DNA of 22,728 nucleotides, from positions 1 through 22,728 of the forward strand of contig JBLHMP010000067.1 in the NCBI GenBank assembly GCA_047623555.1, given 5' to 3'. Position 1 is the first letter of the stretch, and each line of letters begins with the position of its first letter. Origin of the DNA: NORP181 sp047623555. GTDB taxonomy: Bacteria; Pseudomonadota; Alphaproteobacteria; Rhodobacterales; Rhodobacteraceae. A program made the position numbers and the translations under genes. Below are positions 7,624-15,198 of this stretch, piece after piece. Under the pieces are notes generated by a model. It was not told the origin of the DNA. It did not search any database and was given only the letters and a program-made list of their open reading frames with translations.

Positions 7624-8334
7624 ATGACTTCAGAGAGTAACACAGTGATACGACGTTTTGCATCAGACCCCGATGAGCAGGTTATTGTGGATCGCATCTA
7701 TTCAGCAGTGATGGAGCAACGGCTTGCCCCGAAAACCAAGCTGAGCGAATCGCAACTCTGCGAAAGTTTCGGAGTGGGGCGCATGCGTGTGCGCCGCGCG
7801 TTGCTGTTGCTGGCAAGTCAGGGAATTGTTGACCTTCAGGCCAACCGCGGTGCCTTTATCGCCTGCCCCAACGCCAAAGAAGCGAACGATGTTTTTGAAG
7901 CACGTAAGTTGATTGAACCGGGGTTGATCAGCAAAGTCGCCTCAGACATTGGCAAAGATGATCTTGCACATCTGAAAGAGCATATCGCGATGGAGGATGC
8001 CGCACGCGACAGGACCGAGCGGAGCGAGATCATCCGCCTTTCAGGCGAGTTTCATGTCAAACTGGCAGCAGTCAGCGGAAACGCGGTTCTGACCCGTATG
8101 ATTGGTGAACTTGTGACCAGAACGTCGCTGATTGTTGGTCTTTTTGGCGTGTCGGGTAGATCGACATGCCCGGACAGTGAACATGCCGAAATCCTTGGGG
8201 CCATCGAAGCCGGAGATTCGAGCCTGGTTGAAAAGCTGGTGTGCCATCATCTAAAACACATTCAGGATGGGCTAGACCTGACGGCACCAAAGCCCGACCT
8301 GCCAGACCTGAGAAAAATCCTCGAACAACGATAA
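7624..8334 (+). CDS. GntR family regulator, FCD (FadR-like) subfamily
   Basis: The 236-residue protein has an N-terminal winged helix (about 20-80, including LSESQLCESFGVGRMRVRRA) and an all-helical FCD ligand domain (about 90-215). His144 (EFHVKL), His187 (SEHAEI) and His209 (CHHLKH) fall where FCD proteins bind a metal next to the effector. ATG 7624 is preferred over TTG 7612 because GGTGGAT sits just upstream of it. It is transcribed divergently from the importer/racemase operon and is very likely its local regulator; FCD effectors are usually small carboxylates or amino acid derivatives. Whether it represses or activates is not visible, but site placement favours repression. Confidence 0.88.
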   Translation: MTSESNTVIRRFASDPDEQVIVDRIYSAVMEQRLAPKTKLSESQLCESFGVGRMRVRRALLLLASQGIVDLQANRGAFIACPNAKEANDVFEARKLIEPGLISKVASDIGKDDLAHLKEHIAMEDAARDRTERSEIIRLSGEFHVKLAAVSGNAVLTRMIGELVTRTSLIVGLFGVSGRSTCPDSEHAEILGAIEAGDSSLVEKLVCHHLKHIQDGLDLTAPKPDLPDLRKILEQR

Positions 8335-8397
8335 CGAAACGCCTGATTGTCACGCATGAGTGGACAGCCAACCAGTCGGGTGTTTGCTGCGCGCGAC

Positions 8398-8425
8398 TTT
8401 GGCTGCCAAATGGCAGAGAGCCAAA
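8398..8425. terminator. Stem-loop after the GntR gene
   Basis: TTTGGC/GCCAAA outer arms and TGCC/GGCA inner arms form a bulged hairpin about 64 bases past the regulator stop. No T-run is present. It is one of two hairpins in the 159-base space between convergent genes. Confidence 0.35.
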
Positions 8426-8446
8426 TCTGGACCGCAATTTGAACAA

Positions 8447-8472
8447 GGCCTGCCAAAATCAAATCGCAGGCC
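8447..8472. terminator. Hairpin between the convergent GntR gene and dapD
   Basis: GGCCTGC and GCAGGCC form a perfect 7-bp stem with a 12-base loop, 21 bases past the dapD stop. On the plus strand it is followed by CTGAAATTTT. It may act in both directions; the long loop makes it a modest terminator. Confidence 0.4.
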
Positions 8473-8493
8473 CTGAAATTTTAGCGGGCTACT

Positions 8494-9321
8494 TTAGTCG
8501 CGCAGCAATTCGTTGATCGCGGTCTTTGAGCGGGTCCGCTCGTCGACCCGCTTTACGATCACAGCACAATACAGGTTTACGCCGTTTTTGGATGGTAACG
8601 ATCCGGCCACAACCACCGAATAGGGCGGCACTTCGCCATAGCTCACGTTGCCGGTTTCACGATCCACGATCTTGGTGGACTGGCCGATGAATACACCCAT
8701 GCCCAGAACCGCGCCTTCGCGGATGATGCAGCCTTCGACCACCTCGGACCGCGCGCCGATGAAACAATTGTCCTCGATGATGGTTGGTCCGGCTTGCATT
8801 GGTTCCAACACGCCGCCAATGCCAACGCCGCCGGACAGATGCACATGTTTGCCGATCTGCGCACAGCTACCGACAGTCGCCCATGTGTCCACCATGGTGC
8901 CTTCGCCGATATGGGCGCCAAGGTTAACAAAGGATGGCATCAACACCACGCCCGGCGCGATATAGGCCGATTTGCGCACGATACAGTTTGGCACGGCGCG
9001 GAACCCGGCGGCTTTCCACTGGTTTTCGCCCCAGCCTTCGAATTTGCTATCGACCTTGTCCCACCAGCCAGCGCCCTGTGGGCCACCTTCTTGGATCTGC
9101 ATGTCTTTGATACGAAAGCCAAGCAGGACAGCCTTTTTGGCCCACTGATTCACATGCCAACTGCCATCGGCCTGCTTTTCCGCAACCCGCAATGAGCCGC
9201 TATCAAGGGCATTCAGCGTATGCTCAATGGCTTCACGGGTTTGCCCGGTTGTGGCGGGCGTGATGGTATCGCGTGCCTCCCATGCGGCTTCGATGGCGGT
9301 TTCAAGCTGGGCGTTGGACAT
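8494..9321 (-). CDS. dapD: 2,3,4,5-tetrahydropyridine-2,6-dicarboxylate N-succinyltransferase
   Basis: The 275-residue length is normal for DapD. The enzyme uses succinyl-CoA to succinylate tetrahydrodipicolinate in the succinylase branch of diaminopimelate and lysine synthesis. The N-terminal helical part carries RIKDMQIQEGGPQGAGWWDK. The left-handed beta-helix of hexapeptide repeats follows from about residue 110, with VNLGAHIGEGTMVDTWATVG and GGVLEPMQAGPTIIEDNCFI as family landmarks. AGGGAA lies 9 bases before the ATG. It follows the dehydratase gene on the same strand after a 93-base gap holding a tandem repeat. Nothing appears altered. Confidence 0.96.
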   Translation of the reverse strand: MSNAQLETAIEAAWEARDTITPATTGQTREAIEHTLNALDSGSLRVAEKQADGSWHVNQWAKKAVLLGFRIKDMQIQEGGPQGAGWWDKVDSKFEGWGENQWKAAGFRAVPNCIVRKSAYIAPGVVLMPSFVNLGAHIGEGTMVDTWATVGSCAQIGKHVHLSGGVGIGGVLEPMQAGPTIIEDNCFIGARSEVVEGCIIREGAVLGMGVFIGQSTKIVDRETGNVSYGEVPPYSVVVAGSLPSKNGVNLYCAVIVKRVDERTRSKTAINELLRD

Positions 9322-9372
9322 GGTTTGGTTCCCTAAATCTGGTGCTTATGGTTGCGCTATACGGTGGCTTGG

Positions 9373-9423
9373 CCAGTGTTTCAATGGAGCCAGTGTTTCA
9401 ATAGAGCGGGCGTTTCAATGGAA
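9373..9423. repeat. Three tandem 17-bp units
   Basis: Units at 9373-9389, 9390-9406 and 9407-9423 share GTGTTTCAATGGAG with a few changes (the third begins CGGGCG). The third unit contains the last codons and stop of the upstream dehydratase gene, so the array looks like duplication of that gene's 3' end. Confidence 0.75.
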
Positions 9424-10338
9424 TGGATCGGGCGCGATGTTGGCACCACAGACCAGAACCGCGACTTTCTCTCCAGGTTCCGGTTGATAGGCACCTGACA
9501 TCAACGCAGCCAAAGCCGTGGCCCCCGCCGGTTCCACCAACTGCCGCATCTCACGCCACAGGCTGTGTTGTGCATCGGTGATGGCGTCGTCGCTGACCAA
9601 CACAGTCTGGATATTCTGCGCTGCGGCCAGATCATAACATATTTGCCCAATGCTGCGCGCGCCCAATGCGTTGGCGGCCACGCCGGATACATCCACATCA
9701 ACCGGTTTGCCTGCGGTGAGGGCCGCATCCAAGGCACAGGATGTTTCCGGCTCAACCGCCACAATTTTTCGCGCGCCTTGCAGCCACGCCATTGCTCCGG
9801 CGATCAACCCGCCGCCGCCAGCCGCGATCAGGATGGTGTCGGCCTCAAGCCCCTGTGCCTCCCATTCCTGCATCAAAGACCCCTGACCGGCCACGGTTGG
9901 GATCGCGTCATAGGCATGGATTTGCATGGCACCGGTTTCGGCCTCATAGGCGCGGGCCTGCTCCAACGCGTTGACATATTCGCCGGGCACCACGGTCAGA
10001 TCCGCGCCAATGCCCCGGATCAGGCCAATCTTGGACGGTCCGGCCATTTCCGGCACAAAAATATGCGCCTTGTGACCTAGTGCATGCGCGGCAAACGCCA
10101 CCGCTGCACCATGATTGCCACCGCTGGCCGCGACCAGCCCGGCCGCCGGCACCGGCTGACTCAGCAGCGTGTTAAACGCCCCGCGCGCCTTAAAGCTGCC
10201 GGTATGTTGAACCTGCTCCAACTTCATTTCGATCCCGTAGGACAGGCCAAAGCCTTTCATCCGAACCACCGGGGTTTTCACGATATGGCCGTTTATCCGG
10301 TCTGTTGCGGCGGATATCTCGGTTTTCCAATCTGTCAT
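9415..10338 (-). CDS. PLP-dependent threonine/serine dehydratase family protein
   Basis: The 307-residue protein starts at MTDWKTEIS; GAGG lies just upstream, and the longer open frame would add 21 residues with no support. Lys50 in TGSFKARGA is the Schiff-base lysine, SGGNHGAA binds the substrate carboxylate and AGGGGL binds the PLP phosphate: the fold-type II threonine/serine ammonia-lyase set. It lacks the C-terminal ACT-like regulatory domain of long biosynthetic IlvA, so it is of the short type, either catabolic dehydratase or serine/threonine racemase-like. It would convert L-threonine to 2-oxobutanoate or serine to pyruvate. The exact substrate is undecided. The gene is divergent from the LOG-family gene, 75 bases away. 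Confidence 0.85.
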   Translation of the reverse strand: MTDWKTEISAATDRINGHIVKTPVVRMKGFGLSYGIEMKLEQVQHTGSFKARGAFNTLLSQPVPAAGLVAASGGNHGAAVAFAAHALGHKAHIFVPEMAGPSKIGLIRGIGADLTVVPGEYVNALEQARAYEAETGAMQIHAYDAIPTVAGQGSLMQEWEAQGLEADTILIAAGGGGLIAGAMAWLQGARKIVAVEPETSCALDAALTAGKPVDVDVSGVAANALGARSIGQICYDLAAAQNIQTVLVSDDAITDAQHSLWREMRQLVEPAGATALAALMSGAYQPEPGEKVAVLVCGANIAPDPFH

Positions 10339-10413
10339 CACATCCTCGTATCTGGTCTTGTTGTCTAGAACCCTATAGGGCTGGGAAAAACCTGCAAGCA
10401 AGGAAAACGCTTG

Positions 10414-11259
10414 ATGAAAGAAGATCGCCTAAGCCCATTCCGCGACGCTCATTCAGACCGCGACCGCGCCGAGCATGTTCCAAATACGCCACAATCGCTT
10501 GCGCCGGCCTATCGCCTGGCGTTTGCGGACAATGATTTCCTGTGTCGCGAAGAGCTACGCCCGGTGCGATTGCAGCTCGAATTACTCAAGCCTGAGTTGC
10601 TGTTGGACGAACACGGTATCGAAAGCACGATTGTGTTGTTCGGCGGTGCCCGCATCCCTGACCCGGAATTCAAGGACAAAGCGCGGACTAAAACGCTGGC
10701 CGATCTGTCGGAATATTATGACGAGGCGCGTGAATTTGCCCGGCTGATGACGTTGAAATCTATGCAAAGCAATTGCCGTGAAAATGTTATTGTCACTGGC
10801 GGTGGCCCGGGTGTGATGGAGGCGGGGAACCGTGGCGCTGTTGATGCTGGTGGTGTGTCGATTGGCCTGTCCATCGTGTTGCCGCATGAACAGGCGCCAA
10901 ATGCCTATGTGACGCCGGACCTTAGTTTTAATTTTCACTATTTCGCCATCCGCAAGATGCATTTTCTGATGCGGGCGCGGGCGATCTGTGTGTTTCCCGG
11001 TGGTTTTGGCACCATGGATGAAATGTTTGAGACGCTGACCCTGATCCAGACCGGCCGGATGGAGCGCGTGCCGTTCCTGCTGTTCGGGCGCGCATTCTGG
11101 GAGCGGGTGATAAACTGGGAGGCGCTGGCGGATGCCGGCACCATATCAGATCAGGATCTCGACCTGTTCCGATTCGTCGATACCGCACAAGAGGCGATCG
11201 AGTTGATTGATAACTGGGAAACTGCACCGCTCCGGGACGATATGCTTGGGCGGGACTAA
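10414..11259 (+). CDS. LOG family protein (TIGR00730), nucleotide phosphoribohydrolase-like
   Basis: This 281-residue protein has the lysine-decarboxylase-like Rossmann fold. GGGPGVMEAGNRGA (129-142) and PGGFGTMDE (195-203) are the signature motifs of LOG proteins, with Arg180-Lys181 between them. Plant and bacterial LOG enzymes release free cytokinin bases from riboside 5'-monophosphates; related bacterial enzymes cleave AMP. ATG 10414 is chosen over the adjacent TTG 10411 because AAGGA lies 9 bases upstream. The N-terminal extension of about 70 residues puts it in the longer class of the family. The real substrate in this organism is unknown. Confidence 0.85.
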   Translation: MKEDRLSPFRDAHSDRDRAEHVPNTPQSLAPAYRLAFADNDFLCREELRPVRLQLELLKPELLLDEHGIESTIVLFGGARIPDPEFKDKARTKTLADLSEYYDEAREFARLMTLKSMQSNCRENVIVTGGGPGVMEAGNRGAVDAGGVSIGLSIVLPHEQAPNAYVTPDLSFNFHYFAIRKMHFLMRARAICVFPGGFGTMDEMFETLTLIQTGRMERVPFLLFGRAFWERVINWEALADAGTISDQDLDLFRFVDTAQEAIELIDNWETAPLRDDMLGRD

Positions 11260-11280
11260 TCCCAACACCTGTCTGCTTCG

Positions 11281-11304
11281 CCGGTTTTGTTCAGCTAAAA
11301 CCGG
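11281..11304. terminator. Terminator hairpin between the LOG gene and the small minus-strand gene
   Basis: CCGGTTTT and AAAACCGG form a perfect 8-bp stem with an 8-base loop, 21 bases past the LOG stop and 8 bases past the stop of the convergent small gene. The A/T part of the stem lies next to the loop, so there is no ordinary T-tail. It may serve both genes. Confidence 0.5.
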
Positions 11305-11312
11305 GGGATGGA

Positions 11313-11522
11313 TTAGGCCACATGTGTCGGCATAACACCCAGTTCGATGTCGTGTGGGACGGTTGTGACAACCTGCGCGCCTTTGACATCGTTGATTGCA
11401 TAGCCATAGCCTGCCAAACGGAATTTCCATTCCCGGGTCGATAGCGCCTTTGAGCGTTCCCGGGTAAGTATATCTAAAACCGCTGCGTCGATCATTTTTC
11501 CGCCAATATCTGCCTGTGCCAT
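11313..11522 (-). CDS. Small conserved hypothetical protein (69 aa)
   Basis: I take the start at MAQADIGGKMIDAA because AAAGGAA lies about 8 bases upstream; the longer frame (to 11684) would add 54 residues of non-typical composition. The protein is soluble with no signal peptide or membrane helix. A helical N-terminal half (MIDAAVLDILTRERSK) is followed by a basic aromatic stretch (REWKFRLAGYGYAI). I believe similar short proteins occur in Rhodobacterales but cannot name a domain or function. It diverges from the desaturase gene across a 309-base spacer. Confidence 0.6.
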   Translation of the reverse strand: MAQADIGGKMIDAAVLDILTRERSKALSTREWKFRLAGYGYAINDVKGAQVVTTVPHDIELGVMPTHVA

Positions 11523-11831
11523 TAAAACGTTCCTTTTGCGTTGAGCTTCATTGTTCTCAATTTGGAAACTGACTGTTGAGCGGGGCGATATTGCATCGTG
11601 ATTAGGGAATTTTCGGGGCAGGCGGTCGTATTTGGGACGCAATTGGAAATGGGGGCGGCGAAAAAGCTTCGGGTGATCGGCCAAATATTCATTGAATTTT
11701 CAATATTCCGTGTCGAACTGCGTATTGCTTACGACATTTTGACACTATCCACGTTTGTCTTCACATTTCGCTTGCCTTGGGCTGGCCATGGTTTATCCGG
11801 TTTAGTCAGAACAAAAGCGAAAAGCAGGTGC
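11523..11831. other. 309-base spacer between divergent genes
   Basis: No gene is supported here, although frames from both neighbours extend into it without start signals. Two dyads are visible: TTGAG...CTCAA (11541-11560) and the palindrome ATTGAATTTTCAAT (11691-11704). A perfect -35 box TTGACA (11739-11744) lies 17 bases before a poor -10 (CACATT, 11762-11767), which could drive the desaturase gene. The distance to the desaturase ATG would leave a leader of about 60 bases. Confidence 0.4.
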
Positions 11832-12866
11832 ATGACCTTTCATTCTCCAACCCCGGCGCAACCAGTTGTCGAGTCCGCTCGCGACTGGGTTAAAATTTTG
11901 GCCAAGTATCGCGAACCTAATCAGCTTCGCAGTGCTTATGAACTGGCGGTCAGCTTTGTTCCTTTCGTAGCTTTGTGGGCCTTGGCCTGGTGGTCTCTGT
12001 CGGTCAGCGTTTGGCTGGCCTTGGGGATTTCAGTTGTCAACGCCGCCTTTTTGTTGCGTTTGTTTGCGATCCAACATGATTGCGGCCACGGGGCGTTTTT
12101 CTCAAACCGTCATGTAAGCGACTGGGTTGGCCGGATTCTGGGTGTTCTGACGTTGACGCCATATGACGTTTGGCGCCGCACCCATTCGATCCATCACAGC
12201 ACTGCTGGCAATCTAGAAAAACGTGGCATGGGTGATGTGCATACCCTAACCGTAGAAGAGTTTCGCAAATTGTCCCTCTTTGGGCGCATCGTCTATCGCA
12301 TGTATCGCCATCCGGTGACGTTGTTTGGGCTTGGGCCAACCTATCTGTTTTTCTTGCAAAACCGTATTCCTCTGGGTTTGATGTCCAGCGGTTGGAAATA
12401 TTGGGTCAGCGCCATGAGCACCAATATCGCCATAGCCGCGGCTTTGGGCCTGATTCTCTATCTTGGTGGCTTTATGCCGTTGTTGGTCGTGTTCCTGCCC
12501 TCAACGCTGATCGCCGCCTCTGCCGGGGTCTGGCTGTTTTATGTGCAGCACCAGTTTGAAGAAACCAACTGGGATCAGGAAGATGACTGGCAGTTGCATG
12601 ATGCGGCGCTGAATGGCAGCTCTAACTATGATTTGCCACCGGTTCTGCGCTGGTTCTCGGCCAATATCGGCATACACCATGTGCACCACCTCTATAGCCG
12701 CATCCCGTTTTATCGTCTGACCGAAGTGTTGCGCGATCATGTGGAACTGGCCGAGGCTAAGCGTATGACATTTGTCGAAAGCCTGTCTTGCGCCCGCTTG
12801 CATCTGTGGGATGAGAAAAGCCGCCAATTGATGTCGTTTGCTCAGGCACGCCGACTTTACGGTTGA
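11832..12866 (+). CDS. Fatty acid desaturase (membrane, three-histidine-box)
   Basis: The 344-residue membrane enzyme starts at MTFHSPTPAQ, where CAGGTG precedes the ATG; the open frame extends 78 codons further upstream without support. The three iron-binding histidine boxes are complete: HDCGH (82-86), HSIHH (118-122) and HHVHH (282-286). Hydrophobic segments at about 38-80 and 192-240 anchor it in the inner membrane. It introduces a double bond into fatty acyl chains using oxygen and an electron donor; the box spacing resembles acyl-lipid omega-6/delta-12-type desaturases, but the position of the double bond cannot be determined. A remnant of a sulfotransferase gene follows it. Confidence 0.9.
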   Translation: MTFHSPTPAQPVVESARDWVKILAKYREPNQLRSAYELAVSFVPFVALWALAWWSLSVSVWLALGISVVNAAFLLRLFAIQHDCGHGAFFSNRHVSDWVGRILGVLTLTPYDVWRRTHSIHHSTAGNLEKRGMGDVHTLTVEEFRKLSLFGRIVYRMYRHPVTLFGLGPTYLFFLQNRIPLGLMSSGWKYWVSAMSTNIAIAAALGLILYLGGFMPLLVVFLPSTLIAASAGVWLFYVQHQFEETNWDQEDDWQLHDAALNGSSNYDLPPVLRWFSANIGIHHVHHLYSRIPFYRLTEVLRDHVELAEAKRMTFVESLSCARLHLWDEKSRQLMSFAQARRLYG

Positions 12867-12872
12867 TTGGGT

Positions 12873-12890
12873 CAAATCCCATGTGATTTG
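12873..12890 (+). terminator. Weak hairpin after the desaturase gene
   Basis: CAAATC and GATTTG pair around a 6-base loop just past the desaturase stop, followed by GGTTTGTCC. The stem is short and AT-rich, so it is only a candidate terminator. Confidence 0.3.
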
Positions 12891-12924
12891 GGTTTGTCCT
12901 GCTCGCCGCTAGCACGACCCCATT

Positions 12925-13806
12925 ATGACCAAGACATTGCCCACCCGCAGTCGCATTTAGATGGGTCCATTGACCGATCCGCATAACTGGACCGGCTTCG
13001 AATTGCGCCCTGACGACATTATTGTTGCGACCCCGCCAAAATGTGGCACCACCTGGGTGTAGTCCATCGTTGCCATGTTGATTTTCCAGCAACCGGGAAT
13101 GGATTGGCGACGTGTCGCCATGGCTGGATAGCGGATTTAAAAACCGGGACGAGATTGCGGCCAAACTAAAGGCCCAAAGCCACCGGCGTTGTATCAAGAC
13201 GCATACGCCGCTGGACGGTATCCCCTATGATCCGGCCTGTAGCTATATCTCGATTTATCGCCACCCCATGGACGCGCATTTTTCGATGCGTACCCAGGTT
13301 GAGAATATGGCTATCGACTTGTTAGGGGATCGTTTCCCAGACGACATCAGCAAAGGGTTTCGAATGTTTGTTCAGGAGCCGTCGTCTAATGGGGACGCGG
13401 ATAGCATGACGCTAGAGAGCCTTGTTCATCACTATGAAACCTTTCGCGACTGGTCGCATTTGCCCAACGTGCACATGTATCATTATGCCGATCTAAGCCA
13501 CGATTTGCCCGGTCAGATCGCGCAGATGGCCAGTGTCTTAGGTTATGATTTGCCACTAAGCCTGCTCGGCTCGATCACCGAAGGCGCGCGATTTGGAACA
13601 ATGCAGGCAAATGCACGACAAATTGGGAACTCAAAAGGGCCGAGTGTTTTCAAAAACAAAGCTGGGTTCTTTGCATCGGGCAGTGGTAGTAAGTGGAAAA
13701 ACATCTAAGCCGTACCGAAGTGGGACTGTACGAGGCCCGGATTGCCGAATTATTATCAGCAAATGATATTCAGTGGTTGGAATACGGCAGCAGCACACCC
13801 ACCTAA
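12925..13806 (+). pseudogene. Sulfotransferase, broken by two stops and two frameshifts
   Basis: From ATG 12925 the frame reads MTKTLPTRSRI, then TAG (12958), then a clear sulfotransferase start region with PPKCGTTWV, the PAPS 5'-phosphate loop, followed at once by a second TAG (13060), where relatives often have glutamine. Between about 13098 and 13112 the homologous frame moves to the next one (WIGDVSPWLD...), which runs through RRCIKTHTPLDGIPYD and a YRHPMDA motif to TAA 13706. There a run of five A's needs one more to continue into KKHLSRTEVGLYEARIAELL and the natural end at TAA 13804. The intact gene would have encoded about 290 residues transferring sulfate from PAPS to an acceptor. The 13112-13708 open frame alone lacks the PAPS loop. 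Confidence 0.85.
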
Positions 13807-13896
13807 CATATGAAAGGCAGTGTCATTCGACCCCTTGCCAATTCGACCCGTGAGGGTGTTCACTGAACCTGACACAAGACTTACTTTGAGGTGGGA

Positions 13897-14802
13897 ATGA
13901 CTGCTGATCCATATGCTGCACTGGGCCTGACCAAATCTGCGAGCGAGGCCGACATCAAAAAGGCCTATCGCAAGGTGGCCCTTACTTGTCACCCTGATCT
14001 GAAACCGGATGACGCCAAGGCCGAAGAGAAATTCAAAGCGGCGTCTGCCGCCTATGATCTGCTGAAAGATCCTGAAACGCGGGCGAAATTTGATCGCGGC
14101 GAGGTTGATGCCAGCGGTGTTGAGCGTCGGCAACAACAGTATTATCGCGACTATGCCGAGGCGCCGGGTAATCCCTATCGCAGTGGTGAAGCGCATGATG
14201 GCATGTCCGACATATTCTCTGACTTTCTGCGTCAGCAGGGACGCGAAGGCGCGAGCTTTCGTGGTCGTGGTCATGACGCTCGCGGTGCGGACCAGCGCTA
14301 TATGCTGAACGTGACGTTTATGGATGCGGTGCGCGGTGGTAAAACCCAGATTTCGTTGCCGGACGGATCGACCGTCGCGGTGAAGATACCGGAAGGCACG
14401 GCTGACGGTCAGACCATACGTTTGCGGGGCAAGGGCGGGCAGGGCTACGGCAATGGCCCCCCCGGCGATGCGCTGGTGACGTTGACCGTAATGCCGCACC
14501 CGGTGTTTCAGCGTGATGGTGACGACATACTGATCACACTGCCGATCACGCTCGACGAGGCTGTGTTGGGCGGTAAGATTGCCACGCCTACCATCAGCGG
14601 CACGGTTAACCTGTCGGTGCCAAAGGGCGCAACCAGTGGTCAAACTATGCGGTTGCGCGGTCGTGGGGTGAAAGGAAATGGCGACCAGATGGTGACGCTG
14701 AGCATTGTGACGCCACCGAAAATTGACGCGGCCCTGTCTGAATTCATGGAAACCTGGCGCAAATCCAACGCCTATGATCCACGCAAGGGGATGATGCCAT
14801 GA
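13897..14802 (+). CDS. cbpA: J-domain co-chaperone, CbpA-like (type II DnaJ homologue)
   Basis: The 301-residue protein has an N-terminal J domain (about 4-68) with the Hsp70-stimulating HPD at 32-34. A short linker and two DnaJ C-terminal beta domains follow (from about 130: GADQRYMLNVTFMDAVRGGK; later LDEAVLGGKIATPT). It has no zinc-finger CxxCxGxG repeats, which separates it from DnaJ proper and matches CbpA. It would deliver clients to DnaK in the cytoplasm. ATG 13897 is preferred to GTG 13891, with GAGGTG just upstream. The next gene overlaps by four bases and encodes a CbpM-like protein, strongly supporting the CbpA assignment. Confidence 0.87.
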   Translation: MTADPYAALGLTKSASEADIKKAYRKVALTCHPDLKPDDAKAEEKFKAASAAYDLLKDPETRAKFDRGEVDASGVERRQQQYYRDYAEAPGNPYRSGEAHDGMSDIFSDFLRQQGREGASFRGRGHDARGADQRYMLNVTFMDAVRGGKTQISLPDGSTVAVKIPEGTADGQTIRLRGKGGQGYGNGPPGDALVTLTVMPHPVFQRDGDDILITLPITLDEAVLGGKIATPTISGTVNLSVPKGATSGQTMRLRGRGVKGNGDQMVTLSIVTPPKIDAALSEFMETWRKSNAYDPRKGMMP

Positions 14803-15143
14803 CCGACGAGTATCTAGACGAAGATCAGGCCATTGCAGCCGTTGCCCGCCTGACCCGAGTTCAGTTGGTGTCTTTTGTTGAGGCCGAGATCATTGTTCCG
14901 GTGACGACCGAAGCCGGGCCTGCCTATCGTAAAATCGACATTATGCGGTTGGAGCTTTTGTGCGAGTTAAGTGACCAGTTCGACCTGCAGGATGATGCGC
15001 TGAGCGTGGTTATGTCGCTGGTCGACCAGTTGCATGGGGTGCGGGCCGAGTTGCGGGCGGTTCTGAATGCTGTCGAGACCGAGCAATCAGAGGTGCGCCG
15101 CCGGATCGGTAAGTTACTGTATCAGGCCCGATCCGCCCGCTGA
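14799..15143 (+). CDS. cbpM: CbpM-like chaperone modulator
   Basis: The 114-residue soluble helical protein starts with the ATGA overlap at the end of the J-protein gene. An N-terminal MerR-like helical segment (TRVQLVSFVEAEIIVPV) leads to RKIDIMRLELLCELSDQFDL and a charged helix ending in RRRIGKLLYQ. This is the layout of CbpM, which in E. coli binds the J domain of CbpA and blocks its action on DnaK. Co-translation would keep inhibitor and target balanced. The assignment rests on resemblance plus operon position. Confidence 0.75.
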   Translation: MTDEYLDEDQAIAAVARLTRVQLVSFVEAEIIVPVTTEAGPAYRKIDIMRLELLCELSDQFDLQDDALSVVMSLVDQLHGVRAELRAVLNAVETEQSEVRRRIGKLLYQARSAR

Positions 15144-15150
15144 CGCCCGC

Positions 15151-15180
15151 AAAAAGCGTGGGTTTTCACCCACCCTACGC
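15151..15180 (-). terminator. Intrinsic terminator of rlmN, made from repeat copy A
   Basis: Read on the minus strand, GTGGGT-GAAA-ACCCAC forms a perfect 6-bp stem with a GNRA-type loop, followed by GC and five T's (15155-15151). It lies 19 bases past the rlmN stop. The 25-base unit 15156-15180 is also one of three copies of a repeat found at 16522-16546 and 20450-20474; only this copy has a T-run. Confidence 0.7.
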
Positions 15181-15198
15181 CGTAATTGTGGCACTGCG

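Noticed and set aside
11313..11684. Longer 123-residue version of the small minus-strand protein
   Set aside because: The extra 54 residues have no ribosome site, while a good one precedes the internal ATG at 11522.
13112..13708. Separate intact gene for a 198-residue sulfotransferase
   Set aside because: The GTG-initiated frame lacks the PAPS-binding PKCGTTW loop, which lies upstream in another frame, and the true C-terminus continues downstream in a third; it is part of a pseudogene.
13756..14643. Long minus-strand open frame of 295 codons
   Set aside because: It lies antisense to the clearly real J-domain gene and has a composition typical of a shadow frame.
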